Below, piece by piece: positions 7,504-16,058 of a stretch of 64,000 nt of DNA (positions within the stretch are counted from its first letter, which is position 1; each line of letters starts with the position of its first letter). The notes under the pieces are model-generated. The model saw only the letters and a list, made by a program, of their open reading frames with translations, was not told the DNA's origin and ran no database searches. The DNA lies in NCBI RefSeq assembly GCF_902729405.1, contig NZ_LR746496.1:2790001-2854000 (forward strand), read 5' to 3'. A program made the translations under genes and the position numbers. The DNA is from Acididesulfobacillus acetoxydans (lineage in GTDB: Bacteria; Bacillota; Desulfitobacteriia; Desulfitobacteriales; Desulfitobacteriaceae).

Positions 7504-10173
7504 ATGAGCTCTCAGAAAGAACGCAAAGTTGCGGCCAGACAGACGACCTCTTCCCGCGATGTGGAGTGGGTGCCGAGCATTTGTAATTTTTGCTCAACGG
7601 TCTGCAACGTTCGTGTAGGTGTAAAGACGATTGACGGGAAGAAAACGGCGGTCAAGATCGAAGGAAATGCGAACAGTCCCTTGAACCGGGGCAAGACCTG
7701 TGCCCGCGGTCAGGCGGGCTTGCGCCAGACCTATGATGCTCAACGCCTGACAACCCCCCTGATTCGGGTTCCCGGCTCGAAAAGGGGGGAGTGGAACTTC
7801 CGTCCCGCTTCCTGGGAGGAAGCTTATGGCTACGTCATGCGCAAGCTGGAGGAGTATCAGGTTCAACCGTGGGAGATGAGTATGGTCGGCGGCTGGACTT
7901 CCTGTGTCTTCTATATGCCTTTGGCTTTATCTTTCGTATTTTCCACCGGTATTCCCAATATTGTCGCTTCGCCGATGCAGCAGTGTGTCGCGGCCGGGCA
8001 TTTCGGCAATGACCTAGTCACAGGCAATTTCAACTTTCACGACGAGGTCCTGGCCGATTTCGAAAATGCCAAATATATTATTTTATCGATGACCAACTCC
8101 GGCGTGGCCGCTGCTTCCACCAGCCGTTTAGTCCGTTTTGCCGAAGCCAAAAAACGAGGGGCGAAGGTGGTCGTCCTCGATCCCCGCCTTTCCGAAACGG
8201 CCGCCAAAGCGGACGAATGGCTGCCGATCAAACCCGGTACAGACGGTGCCTTTTTTCTCGCTCTCATTCACGTCATGCTGCGCCAAGGCTTGTATGATGA
8301 AGAGTTCCTCATCAAGCACACGAACATGCCTTTCTTGGCGCTGGAAAATCAAGGGATGGTCGTGCCCCTGACGGAGAGTGACGAACAAGGCTTTCCCACA
8401 TCCTTCCGGGTTCTGGATCGGATCAGCGGCGAAGTGCACCGGCTCCCGGGTTACAGCAACACGAATGCCCTCGATACGGAAGGGAAGAACCTCGTGCCGG
8501 CTCTGGAAGTACCTCAGGGATTTGCGCTTGACGGCAATAAGGCCAAGACGATCTTTCAGTATATGTTGGAACAGACGGCGAAATTCACTCCCGCTTGGGC
8601 TGAACAGGAAACCGGTCTGCCGGCGGCGACCATTGAGCGCATTGCCCTGGAATTCGGCCAAACTCGCCCCGCCTTAGTGGATCCGGGTTGGCATGGCGCC
8701 CGTTACGAAAACATTCTCAACACCCGGAGGCTGCAGTCTGTCCTCCAAGCTCTGGTGGGTGGATTTGACACACCGGGAGGCTGGCTGATGTCCGGGGAAT
8801 ATCACGAAAAACTGTTGGCTTTCCTCAAAGCCAGGCAAGAGGGGAAAGAAGTCCCGGTTCTGAGTCTGCCCGGCTTGCAGTTTCCCCTGACGGCCGCGGG
8901 AAAGTTCTTTAACCCAGCCGAATGGTCCCATGGTCACCCTTCTTTTGCCATGGCCAAATCGATTGCTGATAAAGCGGAGGGCAAACCCGGTGTTATTTTC
9001 CCGGCCTTTTCTGATTACGGTTTGGAGGAGGCGGTGGAAGGGAAGCTCATGTTCAACGGGGAGCCCTATCGAATCAAGGCCCTTTTGATGAATGCCGCCA
9101 ATCCTGTGCGCCATTTCTATCCGGATACTCGTTGGAAAAACATCCTCACCCATCCCAACATGGGTCTCGTCGTGGCTATTGATATTGTTCCATCCGATAC
9201 GGCGGCTTATGCCGATGTAATCCTGCCCAATCAAAATTATATTGAGCGAGACGAGCCGTTCCTTTACGGCGCCGGTCCCGCCACAGATCTCGCTCTCACG
9301 ACCCGGTTCAGTGCCGTGGAGCCTCAGCCGGAGACTAAGGGCACCGCTGACATCCTGTTCGAGTTTGCTGTCGGTTTCGGTGCCCTGGACAAATTCATGG
9401 AGACGATTTCCGCTTTCACAGGCTATGACTTGGCCGAAATTAAGGAGGAGGTCGGCAAGGCGACTAAAGGTGAACAAACCTTCACCCAAGCGATTCGCCG
9501 CGTATCGTTCAAACATCACGCCCGGGCGCTCGGACAGAGTCCGGAGCAACTGGAGAAGACTCTGCGCGAAAAAGGTGTCCTGGTGGTGGAGTCCAAAGAG
9601 AAACTAATGGAACACGCAGCGATCTGCCGGTGTCTCCCCGTCCCGACCCCGTCCGGCCGCATCGAAATCTACTCTCTTCTTTTGGCCGGGTTTGTCCGGC
9701 AGGAGGGCTACCGGATCAACTGGGACCCGGGGTTGGTCTATATGCCGCCTCAATTGAATCAGGAAAAGAAGCCGGATGAGTTTTTCTTCACGTACGGGAA
9801 AACGCCGACCGTTTCCTACGCCTCGACCAATTCCAACAACCCCATTCTCATGGCCTTGTCCAAAGCCAAAGAGGACGAATTCATGGGGCTGTGGATTAAC
9901 CCCCAAAGAGCGAGCCTCTTGAACATTATGACCGGCGACACAGTGACCGTGGAAAACTGTCTCAGCGGGCAAAGCGTCCGGATTAATGCTTTTGTCACGG
10001 AAATGATCCGGCCGGATACGGTGTTCATGTCCTCTTCCTTCGGCACGGAAAATCCCTTGCTCAAGTACAGTTCAGGTGTAGGTACGGCTCTCAACCGGCT
10101 CGTTCCCTATCAAGTCGAGCCGATCGTCAGTGCTTTCAAGACCCAGGAATTCACCGTACGCGTTACGAAGTAA
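7504..10173 (+). CDS. molybdopterin oxidoreductase catalytic subunit (CISM/DMSO-reductase superfamily)
   Basis: The product is about 889 residues. It has an N-terminal [4Fe-4S] motif (CNFCSTVC...GKTCARG, ~25-70), the molybdopterin core with probable Mo-ligand Cys in SPMQQCVAAG, pterin-binding LDPRLSETAAKADEWLPIKPGTDG, DVILPNQNYIERDEP, and a C-terminal molydop-binding domain (WINPQRASLLNIMTGDTV). The overall type is PsrA/PhsA/thiosulfate-polysulfide reductase, but the substrate cannot be told. The start is ATG 7504 behind AAAGGGGGTAGGG. The N-terminus has no twin-arginine signal, so the enzyme should be cytoplasmic, unlike most PsrA relatives. It begins an operon with an FeS subunit and an NrfD-like anchor. 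Confidence 0.93.
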   Translation: MSSQKERKVAARQTTSSRDVEWVPSICNFCSTVCNVRVGVKTIDGKKTAVKIEGNANSPLNRGKTCARGQAGLRQTYDAQRLTTPLIRVPGSKRGEWNFRPASWEEAYGYVMRKLEEYQVQPWEMSMVGGWTSCVFYMPLALSFVFSTGIPNIVASPMQQCVAAGHFGNDLVTGNFNFHDEVLADFENAKYIILSMTNSGVAAASTSRLVRFAEAKKRGAKVVVLDPRLSETAAKADEWLPIKPGTDGAFFLALIHVMLRQGLYDEEFLIKHTNMPFLALENQGMVVPLTESDEQGFPTSFRVLDRISGEVHRLPGYSNTNALDTEGKNLVPALEVPQGFALDGNKAKTIFQYMLEQTAKFTPAWAEQETGLPAATIERIALEFGQTRPALVDPGWHGARYENILNTRRLQSVLQALVGGFDTPGGWLMSGEYHEKLLAFLKARQEGKEVPVLSLPGLQFPLTAAGKFFNPAEWSHGHPSFAMAKSIADKAEGKPGVIFPAFSDYGLEEAVEGKLMFNGEPYRIKALLMNAANPVRHFYPDTRWKNILTHPNMGLVVAIDIVPSDTAAYADVILPNQNYIERDEPFLYGAGPATDLALTTRFSAVEPQPETKGTADILFEFAVGFGALDKFMETISAFTGYDLAEIKEEVGKATKGEQTFTQAIRRVSFKHHARALGQSPEQLEKTLREKGVLVVESKEKLMEHAAICRCLPVPTPSGRIEIYSLLLAGFVRQEGYRINWDPGLVYMPPQLNQEKKPDEFFFTYGKTPTVSYASTNSNNPILMALSKAKEDEFMGLWINPQRASLLNIMTGDTVTVENCLSGQSVRINAFVTEMIRPDTVFMSSSFGTENPLLKYSSGVGTALNRLVPYQVEPIVSAFKTQEFTVRVTK

Positions 10174-10192
10174 GGGAAAGGGGGAAAAGAGC

Positions 10193-10789
10193 ATGTCACG
10201 TTATGGCATGGTGATCGATTTGCGCTCCTGTGTCGGCTGTCAGGCCTGCAGCGCAGCCTGTGCCCTGGAAAATCAGACACCCTATTGGTCTAACAAATGG
10301 CGGACCAAAGTGATGGATATACAGAAAGGCGAGTATCCCAGTACCGGCCGCTATTTCGTTCCCACGATTTGCATGCACTGTGAGGAGCCGGCCTGTATGA
10401 CTGTCTGCCCGTCCAAAGCGACTTTTAAAAGTGACGAAGGTTTCGTTTTGGTCAATTATGACACTTGCTTGGGTTGCAAGGCCTGCATGGCCGCCTGTCC
10501 TTACGGTGCCCGCTACGTCTACGACAAGAAAGACGTAGCCCAGGAAAAAGAAGTTTACGGTGAGGTGAGCCAGCATAAAAAAGTGCACGTGGATAAGTGC
10601 ACGCTTTGCCAAGACCGCGTCAGCCGCGGCCTGGAACCGGCCTGTGTCGCAACCTGCCCCACGCTTTCGCGCCAGTTTGGCGACCTGGATGATCCCACAA
10701 GTACGGTAGGCAAAGCGGTCTCCAGCGGGCTGGCCAAACCTTTGCGCCCGGATTTGGGGACCAAGCCGCGCGTCTATTATATCTATTGA
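10193..10789 (+). CDS. four-cluster 4Fe-4S electron-transfer subunit (DmsB/PsrB-like)
   Basis: The product is about 198 residues with sixteen cysteines in the classic order: CVGCQACSAAC, CMHCEEPACMTVCP, CLGCKACMAACPYG and CTLCQDRVSRGLEPACVATCP. These bind four [4Fe-4S] clusters relaying electrons between the membrane quinone site and the molybdenum subunit. The ATG at 10193 follows GGGGGAAAAGAGC, 20 bp after the catalytic gene. A longer in-frame start at 10130 overlaps the upstream gene and is rejected. Neighbours give a PsrABC-type three-subunit complex. Confidence 0.95.
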   Translation: MSRYGMVIDLRSCVGCQACSAACALENQTPYWSNKWRTKVMDIQKGEYPSTGRYFVPTICMHCEEPACMTVCPSKATFKSDEGFVLVNYDTCLGCKACMAACPYGARYVYDKKDVAQEKEVYGEVSQHKKVHVDKCTLCQDRVSRGLEPACVATCPTLSRQFGDLDDPTSTVGKAVSSGLAKPLRPDLGTKPRVYYIY

Positions 10790-10854
10790 TCCTAATGTTT
10801 ACTTTCCCGATATCTGTCCGGTGTGCAAAAGAAATTCGAAGGAGGGATTGATCT

Positions 10855-11742
10855 ATGGCCCAGCCTATGCATGTTGAACGGCAAGAAGCCTATGAGTGGC
10901 CGGTGTCCGTCTATTTGTTCTTCGGCGGTTTGGGGGGAGCCCTCATGGCCCTGGCTTTCATCTTTCACTTCTTTGCGGCGACCCAAGTGATGATTCCCCT
11001 GACCGTGGTCTCTGCTCTGGTCTTGTTTGCTCTGGCCGGTGCCTTTCTGGTCTTCTTTGACCTGGAGAGGCCAATCAACGCGGTTTTTTCCTTAAATAAT
11101 TTCACCAAGTCAGGAGTCTCCTGGGACGTCATTCTCATCGGTTTTAATTATGTGGCCGGAATCCTGTTCGTCCTGCCTCAATTTGCCTATGTCCCGGTTC
11201 TCAGCGGAATCAGCCAGGCTCTGACTCCTTACCAGGTCTTCTTCGGTGCCATAGCCGCGCTGGCGGGGTTCTTGTTCCCGATCATTTCGGGCGGGCTCTT
11301 GGCGGCCCCCGCTTCCATTCCCCTCTGGCATACCCCGGCTTTGCCTTTGCTCTTTCTGATTACGAGCTTTGAATTGGCCCTGGCTTTTCTCGGCAGCCTC
11401 TTTCCCGTCTCAGGCACGCTCTACACCGTGTTCGCCGGGGGCATTTTCGCCTTTTCACTCCTGGCCTTCGGGATTTCCCTGGCCTACCTTGAGCATACGC
11501 ATAACGGCCCCGTGGAAGCCACGGAGGGAATGCACCGCATGTTAAAAACCCCCCGTTTTCTTCTGCTCTATCCGCTCGTCGGCCTGCTTTTCCCGCTCGT
11601 GCTCAGCGCTTACCTCGTTTTCGGCGGTTTAGAGAGCACCTGGGCCATGCTGGCACTGACGGTGGCCCTCTTCCTGGGTGGCTTCGCCCTGCGCAACTGC
11701 CTGATCCTCAACGGCATTGAGACCTATCCCTGGCCGTATTAG
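10855..11742 (+). CDS. NrfD/PsrC-family membrane anchor subunit
   Basis: The product is 295 residues with about eight hydrophobic membrane spans, e.g. WPVSVYLFFGGLGGALMALA, SGVSWDVILIGFNYVAGILF and PLLFLITSFELALAFLGSLF. NrfD/PsrC proteins carry a menaquinone site and dock the FeS subunit. AAGGAGGGATTGATCT precedes the ATG. It is the third gene of the molybdoenzyme operon and is followed by a strong terminator, so the complex is transcribed as abc. Confidence 0.92.
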   Translation: MAQPMHVERQEAYEWPVSVYLFFGGLGGALMALAFIFHFFAATQVMIPLTVVSALVLFALAGAFLVFFDLERPINAVFSLNNFTKSGVSWDVILIGFNYVAGILFVLPQFAYVPVLSGISQALTPYQVFFGAIAALAGFLFPIISGGLLAAPASIPLWHTPALPLLFLITSFELALAFLGSLFPVSGTLYTVFAGGIFAFSLLAFGISLAYLEHTHNGPVEATEGMHRMLKTPRFLLLYPLVGLLFPLVLSAYLVFGGLESTWAMLALTVALFLGGFALRNCLILNGIETYPWPY

Positions 11743-11781
11743 GGCAGGGGAATGTCCAAGCCCTTGTGACGCCATCCGGTA

Positions 11782-11824
11782 CAGGCAGGTCGGTCTGCAC
11801 CCCAGAACGACCTGCCTGACTTTT
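11782..11824 (+). terminator. intrinsic terminator after the molybdoenzyme operon
   Basis: The 11-bp stem CAGGCAGGTCG/CGACCTGCCTG with a 16-nt loop is followed by ACTTTT. It lies 40 bp after the NrfD-like gene. Confidence 0.75.
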
Positions 11825-11962
11825 GAGTCTGACGACTATTTGGTGAGATTCTATGTATTGAGATATTGAGGGTGGCTTGCTTGATTTGTCCCCTAAATTG
11901 CGATAACATGCAAGGGAGAACCAGGGAGGGTTTCTCCCTTGCTTAAATTGGAGTGGTTAAGA

Positions 11963-12562
11963 ATGCCCCAGCAAACGGCCTACGGTTGTCTCTATTGTCA
12001 GACGGCGGCGAGTTTCAAAGGGGACACGGCCCGTATGCCCAAAACCTGTCCGACGCTCACTCATGAAGAGATCGCGAAGGACATTCAGGGCTACCGGGAG
12101 GAACCCTTAAAGACACTGATGCAGAAGGCCGATCGGACTCCTTTTACGCCGGACGGAGTCTTGCGCAACCGGGTGGAGGAACTCATCTTCTTCGCTCAGG
12201 AGATGGGATACCACAAGATCGGCATCGCTTTTTGTGTCACGCTCATGCCGGAGGCGCAGACCTTGGCTAAACTCTTGCGAGAGGAGGGTCTGGAAGCGAT
12301 CCCCGTCTGTTGTCGGGTGGGCGCCGTTGATTACAGCGAAATCGACTTGCCCAAAGCTCACCCGGAGCGCTTCGCGGCCATTTGTAACCCGGTGGCCCAG
12401 GCTAAACTGCTCAACCTGGCGCAGTGTGACCTGGTCGTGCAAGTGGGGCTGTGCCTGGGTCACGATATCATTTTACAGCAAACATGTCAGGCACCCGTCA
12501 CGACCCTGGTGGTCAAAGACCGAGTTCTGGACCACAACCCGGTGCGGGCCTTGCGCGGATAA
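11963..12562 (+). CDS. DUF1847 (metal-binding) protein
   Basis: The product is 199 residues and rich in cysteines, with YGCLYCQTAASF at the N-terminus, FCVTLMPEA, VCCRVGAVDYSEI, CNPVAQAKLLN, VQVGLCLGHDI and PVTTLVVKDRVLDHNPV. This is the conserved pattern of DUF1847, a predicted metal-binding family common in anaerobes with molybdoenzymes. No reaction is known. The start ATG 11963 has TTGGAGTGG upstream; an in-frame TTG at 11939 is less likely. It sits alone between the molybdoenzyme operon and a MoeA-like gene, which suggests a role in cofactor handling (inference). Confidence 0.85.
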   Translation: MPQQTAYGCLYCQTAASFKGDTARMPKTCPTLTHEEIAKDIQGYREEPLKTLMQKADRTPFTPDGVLRNRVEELIFFAQEMGYHKIGIAFCVTLMPEAQTLAKLLREEGLEAIPVCCRVGAVDYSEIDLPKAHPERFAAICNPVAQAKLLNLAQCDLVVQVGLCLGHDIILQQTCQAPVTTLVVKDRVLDHNPVRALRG

Positions 12563-12914
12563 AGCGAAGCGTTGCCCGGCGCGCCGCGGACCATTCCCGC
12601 GGCCCGTTGGAGATACGGCGGCACCGCTGTGAGCCTGCCGTGCGGGTAACAGATGACCCGCTGCGGACTATTTTTCGAGACAGACCCCGATGACCGCTGC
12701 GCAGCGCCTGTAGAGGGCGAATCGCGCAGACCGCGCGACTCCGTAAGGCGGCAGAAAACGTTTCCCCGGGCATGCGTGCAGAGACACGCGGATTCCGAGC
12801 CCCGCTTCCTAAAGGTCTCCAAACCCATGGAACAGGGCCGTTTCAGAGATGAAACCGGGGTTTGCTTAGAAATGAGCACACCTTCCGAACCAGAAAAGGA
12901 GGCTATACCCAGCT
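12563..12914 (+). other. 352-bp leader/spacer with a nested hairpin upstream of the MoeA-like gene
   Basis: No gene was recognised. AAACCC (12821-12826) pairs with GGGTTT (12858-12863), and inside it GTTTC (12840-12844) pairs with GAAAC (12851-12855), giving a two-tier hairpin about 50 bp before the start codon. No T-run follows, so it is not a standard terminator. A Moco riboswitch was considered but could not be confirmed by eye. Confidence 0.4.
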
Positions 12915-13937
12915 ATGCAAAAAATTCGAGTAGAAGATGCCGTCGGTTCCGTTCTCCTTCACGATTTGACCCAAATTCTCCCGGGTGAGAGCAAAGGACC
13001 GCGTTTCAAGAAAGGACATATCGTGCGGGAGGAAGACATTCCCGTCCTCCTCAGCATGGGCAAGGAAAACCTTTATGTCTGGGACCGGACGGAAGGGCTC
13101 GTCCATGAAAATGAGGCCGCCGAGCGGCTGGCCCGGGCGGTAACCGGACCCGGGCTGCATTTGAGTGAGCCCAGCGAGGGAAAAATCACCCTTACGGCCG
13201 AGTATTCCGGGTTGCTGTATGTGGCGGAAGAGGCGGTTTATGACTTAAATTCGTTGGAGTATATCGTCCTGGCCACCCTGCACAGTCACCGCCCCGTGGA
13301 AAAAGGGGCTAAAGTGGCGGGGACGAGGGTAGTGCCCCTGATGATTGAGGAAAACATTTTAGCGGAAGCAGAACGAGTAGCTCAGTCTCATAACGGCCCG
13401 ATTTTGGAGGTGAAAGCGCTGCGTTCCTGGAAAGTGGGTGTCGTCACGACCGGGAGCGAAGTCTATCACGGCCGGATCAAGGACAAATTCGGCCCGGTGG
13501 TCCGGGCCAAGATCGAAGGCTGGGGTTCGACGGTAATAGGCCAAAGCTTTGCCGACGACGACATTCCTATGATCCAGGGACGCATTCGCGAACACCTGGA
13601 TAAAGGCGCGGAAATGGTTCTGGTAACCGGCGGCATGTCGGTCGATCCGGATGATGTGACACCTACGGCCATCCGGGAGCTGGGCGGAGAATTGGTCACC
13701 TACGGTTCTCCTGTTCTCCCCGGGGCCATGTTCTTGCTGGCTTATTTGGGCGATATTCCCATCATGGGGCTGCCCGGCTGTGTCATGTATTCCAAAACGA
13801 CGGTCTTCGACCTTGTGGCACCTCGGGTCTTGGCCGGAGAACACCTGACTAAGCGCGATATTGCCAAGCTCGGTCACGGCGGGCTCTGCCTGGAGTGCAA
13901 AGTCTGCACTTATCCTCACTGCCCGTTCGGAAAGTGA
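12915..13937 (+). CDS. MoeA/MogA-like molybdopterin-binding protein
   Basis: The product is 340 residues. The N-terminal region resembles MoeA (MQKIRVEDAVGSVLLHDLTQI, FKKGHIVREEDIPVLLSMGK). A MoCF_biosynth (MogA-fold) domain occupies ~170-320 with VGVVTTGSEVYHGRIKDKF, VLVTGGMSVDPDDVTPTAIR and GLPGCVMYSKTTVFDLV. It lacks the full four-domain length of MoeA (~400), fitting the shorter molybdopterin-binding group. The C-terminus ends with four Cys in CLECKVCTYPHCPFGK, a possible metal site. It may insert or transfer Mo for the upstream oxidoreductase (inference). AAAAGGAGG precedes the ATG. Confidence 0.88.
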   Translation: MQKIRVEDAVGSVLLHDLTQILPGESKGPRFKKGHIVREEDIPVLLSMGKENLYVWDRTEGLVHENEAAERLARAVTGPGLHLSEPSEGKITLTAEYSGLLYVAEEAVYDLNSLEYIVLATLHSHRPVEKGAKVAGTRVVPLMIEENILAEAERVAQSHNGPILEVKALRSWKVGVVTTGSEVYHGRIKDKFGPVVRAKIEGWGSTVIGQSFADDDIPMIQGRIREHLDKGAEMVLVTGGMSVDPDDVTPTAIRELGGELVTYGSPVLPGAMFLLAYLGDIPIMGLPGCVMYSKTTVFDLVAPRVLAGEHLTKRDIAKLGHGGLCLECKVCTYPHCPFGK

Positions 13938-13987
13938 ATTTTACAAAATCCGAACAGGATGTAGTATATCCAGGTCGAACTTCTACT

Positions 13988-14602
13988 CTAAGCCATATGC
14001 GACACTTTAGCGGCTTTGAGGAGGACATGGCCGGGCGCGAGCGGTTGGAACCAGATGTTACCGAAACCGGCGGCTTCGAGGAGAGAACTCCACTCTTGCG
14101 CAGACTTACGGTCAGCCAACGGAGGACCCATGGGGGTCTCCTTTTTTTGCCATTCGATAATCCAAATCCGGCCCCCGGCTGAGAGAATCCGCCACGCTTC
14201 CCGCAGGTAGGCCAACGGATCCCCAAGCTCGTGCAAGACGCCCGCAATCAGGACAATCGCTACGGATTCCGCCGGCAGGGGAACGCTTTCGTCTTCAGCC
14301 TGATGAATATGGATCCGCTCTCTGACCTGCCGTTCCTCTGCTCGGGCCGCCAAAACCTTCAGCCGTTCCGGCTCTACATCCACAGCCTCGATCTTTCCCC
14401 GGGGGCCCACCATCTCCGCGGCCCTGAGGGCAAAGAAACCGAAACCGCAGCCCAGGTCCGCCAGGGAATCGCCCGGCTTGAGGCCGAAATGCTCGAGGAT
14501 CTGCCGGGAGGGAAGGAGTTTCTCTCTCTCGGCAAAGTTCATCAAATGGTTAGAATTATGGTGCTCATGGCTGTCCACGTGATCGTGGCTGTTTACAGGC
14601 AC
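13988..14602 (-). CDS. class I SAM-dependent methyltransferase (UbiE/COQ5-like)
   Basis: The product is 204 residues. SAM motif I is LADLGCGFGFFALRAAE (~47-63), motif II is KIEAVDVEPERL, and the post-I region is ESVAIVLIAGVLHEL. The Methyltransf_11/UbiE fold is clear; the substrate is not. The N-terminus is His-rich (HDHVDSHEHHNSNHLMNF), a possible metal-binding tag, and a second Met lies at residue 21. It is convergent with the MoeA-like gene. Confidence 0.88.
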   Translation of the reverse strand: MPVNSHDHVDSHEHHNSNHLMNFAEREKLLPSRQILEHFGLKPGDSLADLGCGFGFFALRAAEMVGPRGKIEAVDVEPERLKVLAARAEERQVRERIHIHQAEDESVPLPAESVAIVLIAGVLHELGDPLAYLREAWRILSAGGRIWIIEWQKKETPMGPPLADRKSAQEWSSLLEAAGFGNIWFQPLAPGHVLLKAAKVSHMA

Positions 14603-14731
14603 TGTAAAAACCTCCCAATGTCTAATCTCTCAGGTAATATCTCATTGTCAGATATCTTTTGCCCTGAAACACGAGCCCGCTCTGAATGGGGCCGTGCCGA
14701 AGATGCGACCGTGCACTTTCAACAGGCTTTA

Positions 14732-16057
14732 TCACCTGAGCAGTGCCCCGGCGATGAGGTGAAGGTCCTGCACCGTCCGGCAGCGGTACACGGCCCGGCA
14801 ATAGGGGCGATAAGATGGCAGGGCATTGTCTCTGGCCAGCCATTCCTCTGGATTGAGGGGGTTGAGCCAGAGAATGCTGCGCACGTTCTGTTCAATCTCC
14901 GCTAAGTACTCAGCTTGAGCGGGCCGGAAATTATTCCTGCCGTCGCCGAGGATGAGGAGAGTGGAAAGCGCGGAGATCTCAGGCAAAACGTTTTCCGCCA
15001 GCTGCCGGAAAACCCGGCCGTAATCCGAAAAACCGGAACTGGCCTTCCCGGACCAGGATTGGATAGCCGGGGAGAGATCCTGTAAATCGTCATCCCAGAT
15101 CTCGGCGGGAACATCCCACAAAGTGTCTATAAAGAAAAAGAGACGGACGCGACGGAAGTTGGCGCGCAGGCGAGCCACCAAGAAAAGCAGAAACTCGGCG
15201 TAAGGCGCCACAGAGTTGGACACATCACAGAGAACGACAAGTTCCGGGATCCGAGGGAGCCTGCGGCGGTAATGCAGATGAAAAGCGCGGCCGTCATTGC
15301 GGGAAGCTTCGCGTACTGTTGCCCGGAGATCGAGGGCGCCCCGGCGGGTCGGGGAAAAACGCCAGCCCGGCCTGACCGCCAGCCTGCGGCCCCACTGGCG
15401 GATGGCCGTTTGCACCAGGCTTCTTTCCTCGGCCGTGAGTCCCAGAAGGGGTTTATGCTGCCAGGATTCCCGGTGCAGAGACTCCCAGCTGTTGTCCAGT
15501 TCAATGTTTCGGATTTTCAGTTCCCGGCGCAGAGCCTCTGCCAGGGATTCCAGGTGGTTCCTGGCTTCCTCGAAGTCGTCGGCGGTCGTTTGCCCCCGGC
15601 TGAAGGCCAGTTCCTGAGCGTTGAGCCAGGTGTGGGCCCCCGCTTCTCCGAGAAGCTGTCTAACCGTCTCTTCCAGGGCTACCTCGGGCACGGTCCGGTC
15701 CCAGCCTGCCAGAAGGGCGCGTACCTTCGCAAAAGAAGGCCGGCCGGCCTGGAGACTGACCCCGCCACTGCCCCGGCCCTGCCCCAGCTCACCGGGGCCT
15801 GAGGCTTGAGCCGGAGCCGAGCCCGGATTTCCTTTTCTTTCCTCGGCCAGGGGAGCCCGGTTAAAGACGGCTTGCCAAACCAGTTCGAAAGCGTTCATCT
15901 CCTGAGGCCTATGAATCAGGGTAGCCCGCAGCACCTGTTTCTCGGGTAAGTGCGGAAAACGCCGCAGCGCCTTGAGCGCCTCGCCGAGATCCTGAGTTGA
16001 GACGGGAACGACATAACGGAGGGCGCTTGTGAAGACGAGAAAGTGCCAACCGTCCAT
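14732..16057 (-). CDS. VWA-domain protein (CoxE-like)
   Basis: The product is 441 residues. The N-terminal half is helical with a Gly/Ser-rich linker (~95-130). The C-terminal half is a VWA/CoxE domain with MIDAS sequence VVLCDVSNSVAPY (DxSxS) and LLILGDGRNN. The start chosen is ATG 16057, one base after the stop of the MoxR gene; the longer frame upstream only overlaps that gene. In cox (CO dehydrogenase) clusters CoxD (MoxR) and CoxE (VWA) help mature the Mo enzyme. The pair here may act as a metal-insertion or assembly chaperone for the nearby molybdoenzyme (inference). Confidence 0.88.
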   Translation of the reverse strand: MDGWHFLVFTSALRYVVPVSTQDLGEALKALRRFPHLPEKQVLRATLIHRPQEMNAFELVWQAVFNRAPLAEERKGNPGSAPAQASGPGELGQGRGSGGVSLQAGRPSFAKVRALLAGWDRTVPEVALEETVRQLLGEAGAHTWLNAQELAFSRGQTTADDFEEARNHLESLAEALRRELKIRNIELDNSWESLHRESWQHKPLLGLTAEERSLVQTAIRQWGRRLAVRPGWRFSPTRRGALDLRATVREASRNDGRAFHLHYRRRLPRIPELVVLCDVSNSVAPYAEFLLFLVARLRANFRRVRLFFFIDTLWDVPAEIWDDDLQDLSPAIQSWSGKASSGFSDYGRVFRQLAENVLPEISALSTLLILGDGRNNFRPAQAEYLAEIEQNVRSILWLNPLNPEEWLARDNALPSYRPYCRAVYRCRTVQDLHLIAGALLR

Positions 16058-16058
16058 C

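Noticed and set aside
12563-12914. Molybdenum-cofactor riboswitch upstream of the MoeA-like gene
   Set aside because: Context fits, but the conserved core could not be matched by eye; reported only as an uncharacterised hairpin.
12653-12988. 111-codon ORF before the MoeA-like gene
   Set aside because: Arg/Pro-rich shadow frame in a G+C-rich spacer, overlapping the MoeA-like start; no ribosome binding site.
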